NCBI GenBank assembly: GCA_963772165.1
Contig: CAVYWA010000027.1
Coordinates: 62,001-126,000 of the forward strand
From: JAGVPT01 sp963772165
GTDB lineage: Bacteria > Bacteroidota > Ignavibacteria > UBA10030 > UBA8401
Reading direction: 5' to 3'
DNA length: 64,000 nucleotides
Shown: in pieces, positions 62,242 through 64,000 of the stretch
How the letters are laid out: each line of letters starts with the position of its first letter
Numbering within the stretch: position 1 is the stretch's first letter
The notes under the pieces: model-generated
Told to the model about the DNA's origin: nothing
The model's database searches: none
The model's input: the letters and a program-made list of their open reading frames with translations, nothing else
Made by a program: the position numbers and the translations under genes

Positions 62242-63620
62242 CGAGTATATTTCCCGTCACTCAGCGTCAACACTCCGGTCGCCTCGTCCAAGGCAAGCGT
62301 CAATTCATCACCTGAATCATTTCGAAACATCGCTTGGATCGAATGTTTCTCTGACGATTCTCTAAATTTTCTGTATCGAAGATATTTCTTCGCGATCGGG
62401 TATCGATCAATCTCAATAAGAGTATGTAAAGCTTCGATCGTCGATTCGGCGCCGGAATTCCTGTTGAACGTCAGTGAATCCATAATGCCGTCGAAGCATA
62501 CGCCGTTCCCGGCATCATACATCTGTTGATGGGCAATATTATTTCCGAACAACCACGATGCTGCAAGGCCCGCCATTTTCAGGTATGATTCATTTCTTGT
62601 CGCGTCGTATAAGCGAAGAAGCCCCACAGCGATCGGGCGAATGCCGTAGGCTATTTGTTCACGATTGAAATTGCTGTCGGGACGCGCGACATCCAACTCT
62701 TTCATATACCCCTGAATAAGAAGCCGGCTGTAGAATCCTTGAGCCTCCCGCTCTCCGGATTGAATCATGGCACTGTCATTCAGAAGCTGCCCAACAACGG
62801 CAAGCGCTTGTGTCTGACCGTTTCCCCACATATGCCACATTGTTTCCCACGACCGATGGAGCCCGTACGGATACGTCGATGCATTCCCATCCTGCATCAC
62901 CATGAGGCCGGCCGCCAATTTTTGGATAAACACTTTGATTCTTAAATCGCCGGTAGCGCGGTAATATTCCGTTAATCCCAGCAAGAGCTCCGAACTTACA
63001 TCTGAGCCTGAATCATACACCAGCCATTCCGGTATTCGAACCTGTCCACTATCCCTCACCTCCCCATATTTTTTCATCAGCGCCTCGATGTGCGGAAACG
63101 TCCGCTCGATTCCAGTCTTGAGCCGGGATGCAAATGCCGTGTCAATATTTTTGAATATCCGGTATCCGAGCGACATGGACCAGACACCTCGCGCAGCCCA
63201 CCAACCGAACGATTTATAGCTTGTCTTTCCGGTGCGATTGATGGTGTGGTCGGCTAAAACAAAGTTGTAAAACTCGCCGTCGTCTGTCTCCATCGCAGCG
63301 ACAAACTTCAGGAGCAAACGGGCTTCCGCCAGCTTTGAACTGTCGTGCGTAAGCTCAAAGCAGCGCAGCGTGACAACCGCCGCGCGGGCAGCATCATCCA
63401 CACATGCAATGCCTTCCGGTCCGGACTCCTTCGCATCAACCCATGTGTAGGCGGGATAATTCGCATAAATATGAACGATGCCCACCGTGTCGCCGGATAA
63501 TTCTATTTGCTCCGTAAGATGCTCGAGATGATTGAAATTCACGAGCGAAGATTGCTCCTGTGCCGAGGCAGCATACAGAGCGAAGACAGAGAGGGAAACC
63601 ATCTTCACAAAATTTTTCAT
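62238..63620 (-). CDS. secreted six-hairpin glycosidase-like protein
   Basis: A 460-residue protein with a signal peptide (KMVSLSVFALYAASAQ). Its helical-repeat character and the motifs GIACVDDAARAAVVTLRCFE, SFGWWAARGVWSMSLGYRIF and SWETMWHMWGNGQTQALAVV suggest an alpha/alpha toroid (six-hairpin) glycosidase. No specific family was recognised. The gene overlaps the next one by 4 bp and its start overlaps the PfkB kinase stop by 1 base, so it is tightly coupled in the mannoside operon. Aromatic and acidic residues are frequent around the putative active cleft. Function inferred from context. Confidence 0.65.
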   Translation of the reverse strand: MKNFVKMVSLSVFALYAASAQEQSSLVNFNHLEHLTEQIELSGDTVGIVHIYANYPAYTWVDAKESGPEGIACVDDAARAAVVTLRCFELTHDSSKLAEARLLLKFVAAMETDDGEFYNFVLADHTINRTGKTSYKSFGWWAARGVWSMSLGYRIFKNIDTAFASRLKTGIERTFPHIEALMKKYGEVRDSGQVRIPEWLVYDSGSDVSSELLLGLTEYYRATGDLRIKVFIQKLAAGLMVMQDGNASTYPYGLHRSWETMWHMWGNGQTQALAVVGQLLNDSAMIQSGEREAQGFYSRLLIQGYMKELDVARPDSNFNREQIAYGIRPIAVGLLRLYDATRNESYLKMAGLAASWLFGNNIAHQQMYDAGNGVCFDGIMDSLTFNRNSGAESTIEALHTLIEIDRYPIAKKYLRYRKFRESSEKHSIQAMFRNDSGDELTLALDEATGVLTLSDGKYTR

Positions 63621-64000
63621 TACTGTTTGACCTTCTGCGACTTCAAAAATTTCCTTAGCACGGCAGCGTCCGGCAATGCCGGAATAGCGCCGTGTTTAGC
63701 TGCGGTAAGCGCACCGACGGCATTCGCGGTACGGCAGTTCTCTGCAAGCTCGCTCAGCGTTAATTCAACTATGCTTTTTCCGCTTCGGACGAGACCATGC
63801 AATAATGCCGCATAGAACCCGTCGCCGCACCCCGTTGTGTCGGCATTCTTCACATGGAAGCCATCCACAAAACCGGAATGTTGTGCCGACCGAAAATAAC
63901 AGCCTTTTTCTCCGCGAGTCACCACCACCAGCTGCGGCCCCATCGCGATGAACTCAGCCGCAGCGGTTTCAATATCTTCTTTTCCGGAAAGGAATGCCGC
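63620..64000 (-). CDS. PfkB-family carbohydrate kinase, 5' end cut by window
   Basis: The C-terminal 126 residues are visible, and the frame stays open to the right edge. The PfkB signature 2 is DTTGCGDGFYAALLHGLVRS, with the catalytic-base Asp in the TGCGD loop, following the strand VVVTRGEKGCYF. PfkB kinases phosphorylate sugars such as fructose, ribose or adenosine. In this operon a mannose- or fructose-related substrate is plausible, but it cannot be read from this part. Its last codon overlaps the start of the secreted glycosidase-like gene. Confidence 0.88.
   Translation of the reverse strand, partial: AAFLSGKEDIETAAAEFIAMGPQLVVVTRGEKGCYFRSAQHSGFVDGFHVKNADTTGCGDGFYAALLHGLVRSGKSIVELTLSELAENCRTANAVGALTAAKHGAIPALPDAAVLRKFLKSQKVKQ

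Noticed and set aside
1..64000. tRNA or rRNA genes
   Set aside because: Intergenic stretches were read for cloverleaf or conserved rRNA words and none was found.

Overview
The window most likely comes from a bacterium of the Bacteroidota/Chlorobi lineage (Ignavibacteria-like), probably a metagenome-derived genome. The main evidence is three large secreted proteins ending in type IX secretion (T9SS) sorting domains of the NFPNPFNP type. TonB-dependent receptors, a FadL-type porin and several weak ribosome binding sites fit this too. No rRNA, tRNA, CRISPR array or insertion sequence was found. The species assignment is an inference.

Layout. 1-12.5 kb: a truncated WD40-caspase protein, a secreted TPR protein, a receiver/PEP-synthase-like protein, gdhA, pepT and an OPT peptide transporter. 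12.9-20 kb: a tandem pair of giant T9SS-exported proteins, a subtilisin-like protease carrying a dockerin and a protein with three cohesin-like domains. 20-23.3 kb: a decayed CDF metal-efflux gene, then a DUF134 / NifX-like / pyruvoyl arginine decarboxylase / Mrp-ATPase cluster preceded by a 34-bp perfect palindrome.

23.3-41 kb is a sulfur and thiol-redox region. It holds a peroxiredoxin, thioredoxin, an FmdB zinc ribbon, five rhodanese modules (two without a catalytic Cys), and a MerR / octaheme cytochrome / cytochrome b / two-part YeeE-YedE transporter operon. A CoA-disulfide reductase, a YeiH-type exporter and a methionine sulfoxide reductase fusion follow. 41-45 kb carries a Met-rich protein, a DipZ-type thiol-disulfide protein and an ECF sigma/zinc-finger pair; a second such pair lies at 34.4-35.2 kb.

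45-54.5 kb is a metal-acquisition region: a TonB receptor behind a NikR-like operator, an ECF-type transporter (S, T and A parts) with an embedded methyltransferase gene, nikR, a SafE-like protein with a His/Met tail, a YHS lipoprotein, a second TonB receptor and a Cys-rich secreted protein. A block of palindromic repeats (54.6-55.0 kb) separates this from a beta-mannoside utilisation operon on the minus strand (55.0-64 kb): GH130, GH2 beta-mannosidase, two secreted glycosidase-like proteins and a PfkB kinase cut by the window end.

Four otherwise well-conserved genes (YeeE-rhodanese, msrAB, the methyltransferase at 47.8 kb, the T9SS glycosidase-like gene at 59-62 kb) each carry a net +1 frameshift. 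They are annotated as single disrupted genes, because both halves match one family product. Whether these are assembly errors or real mutations cannot be decided from the sequence alone.
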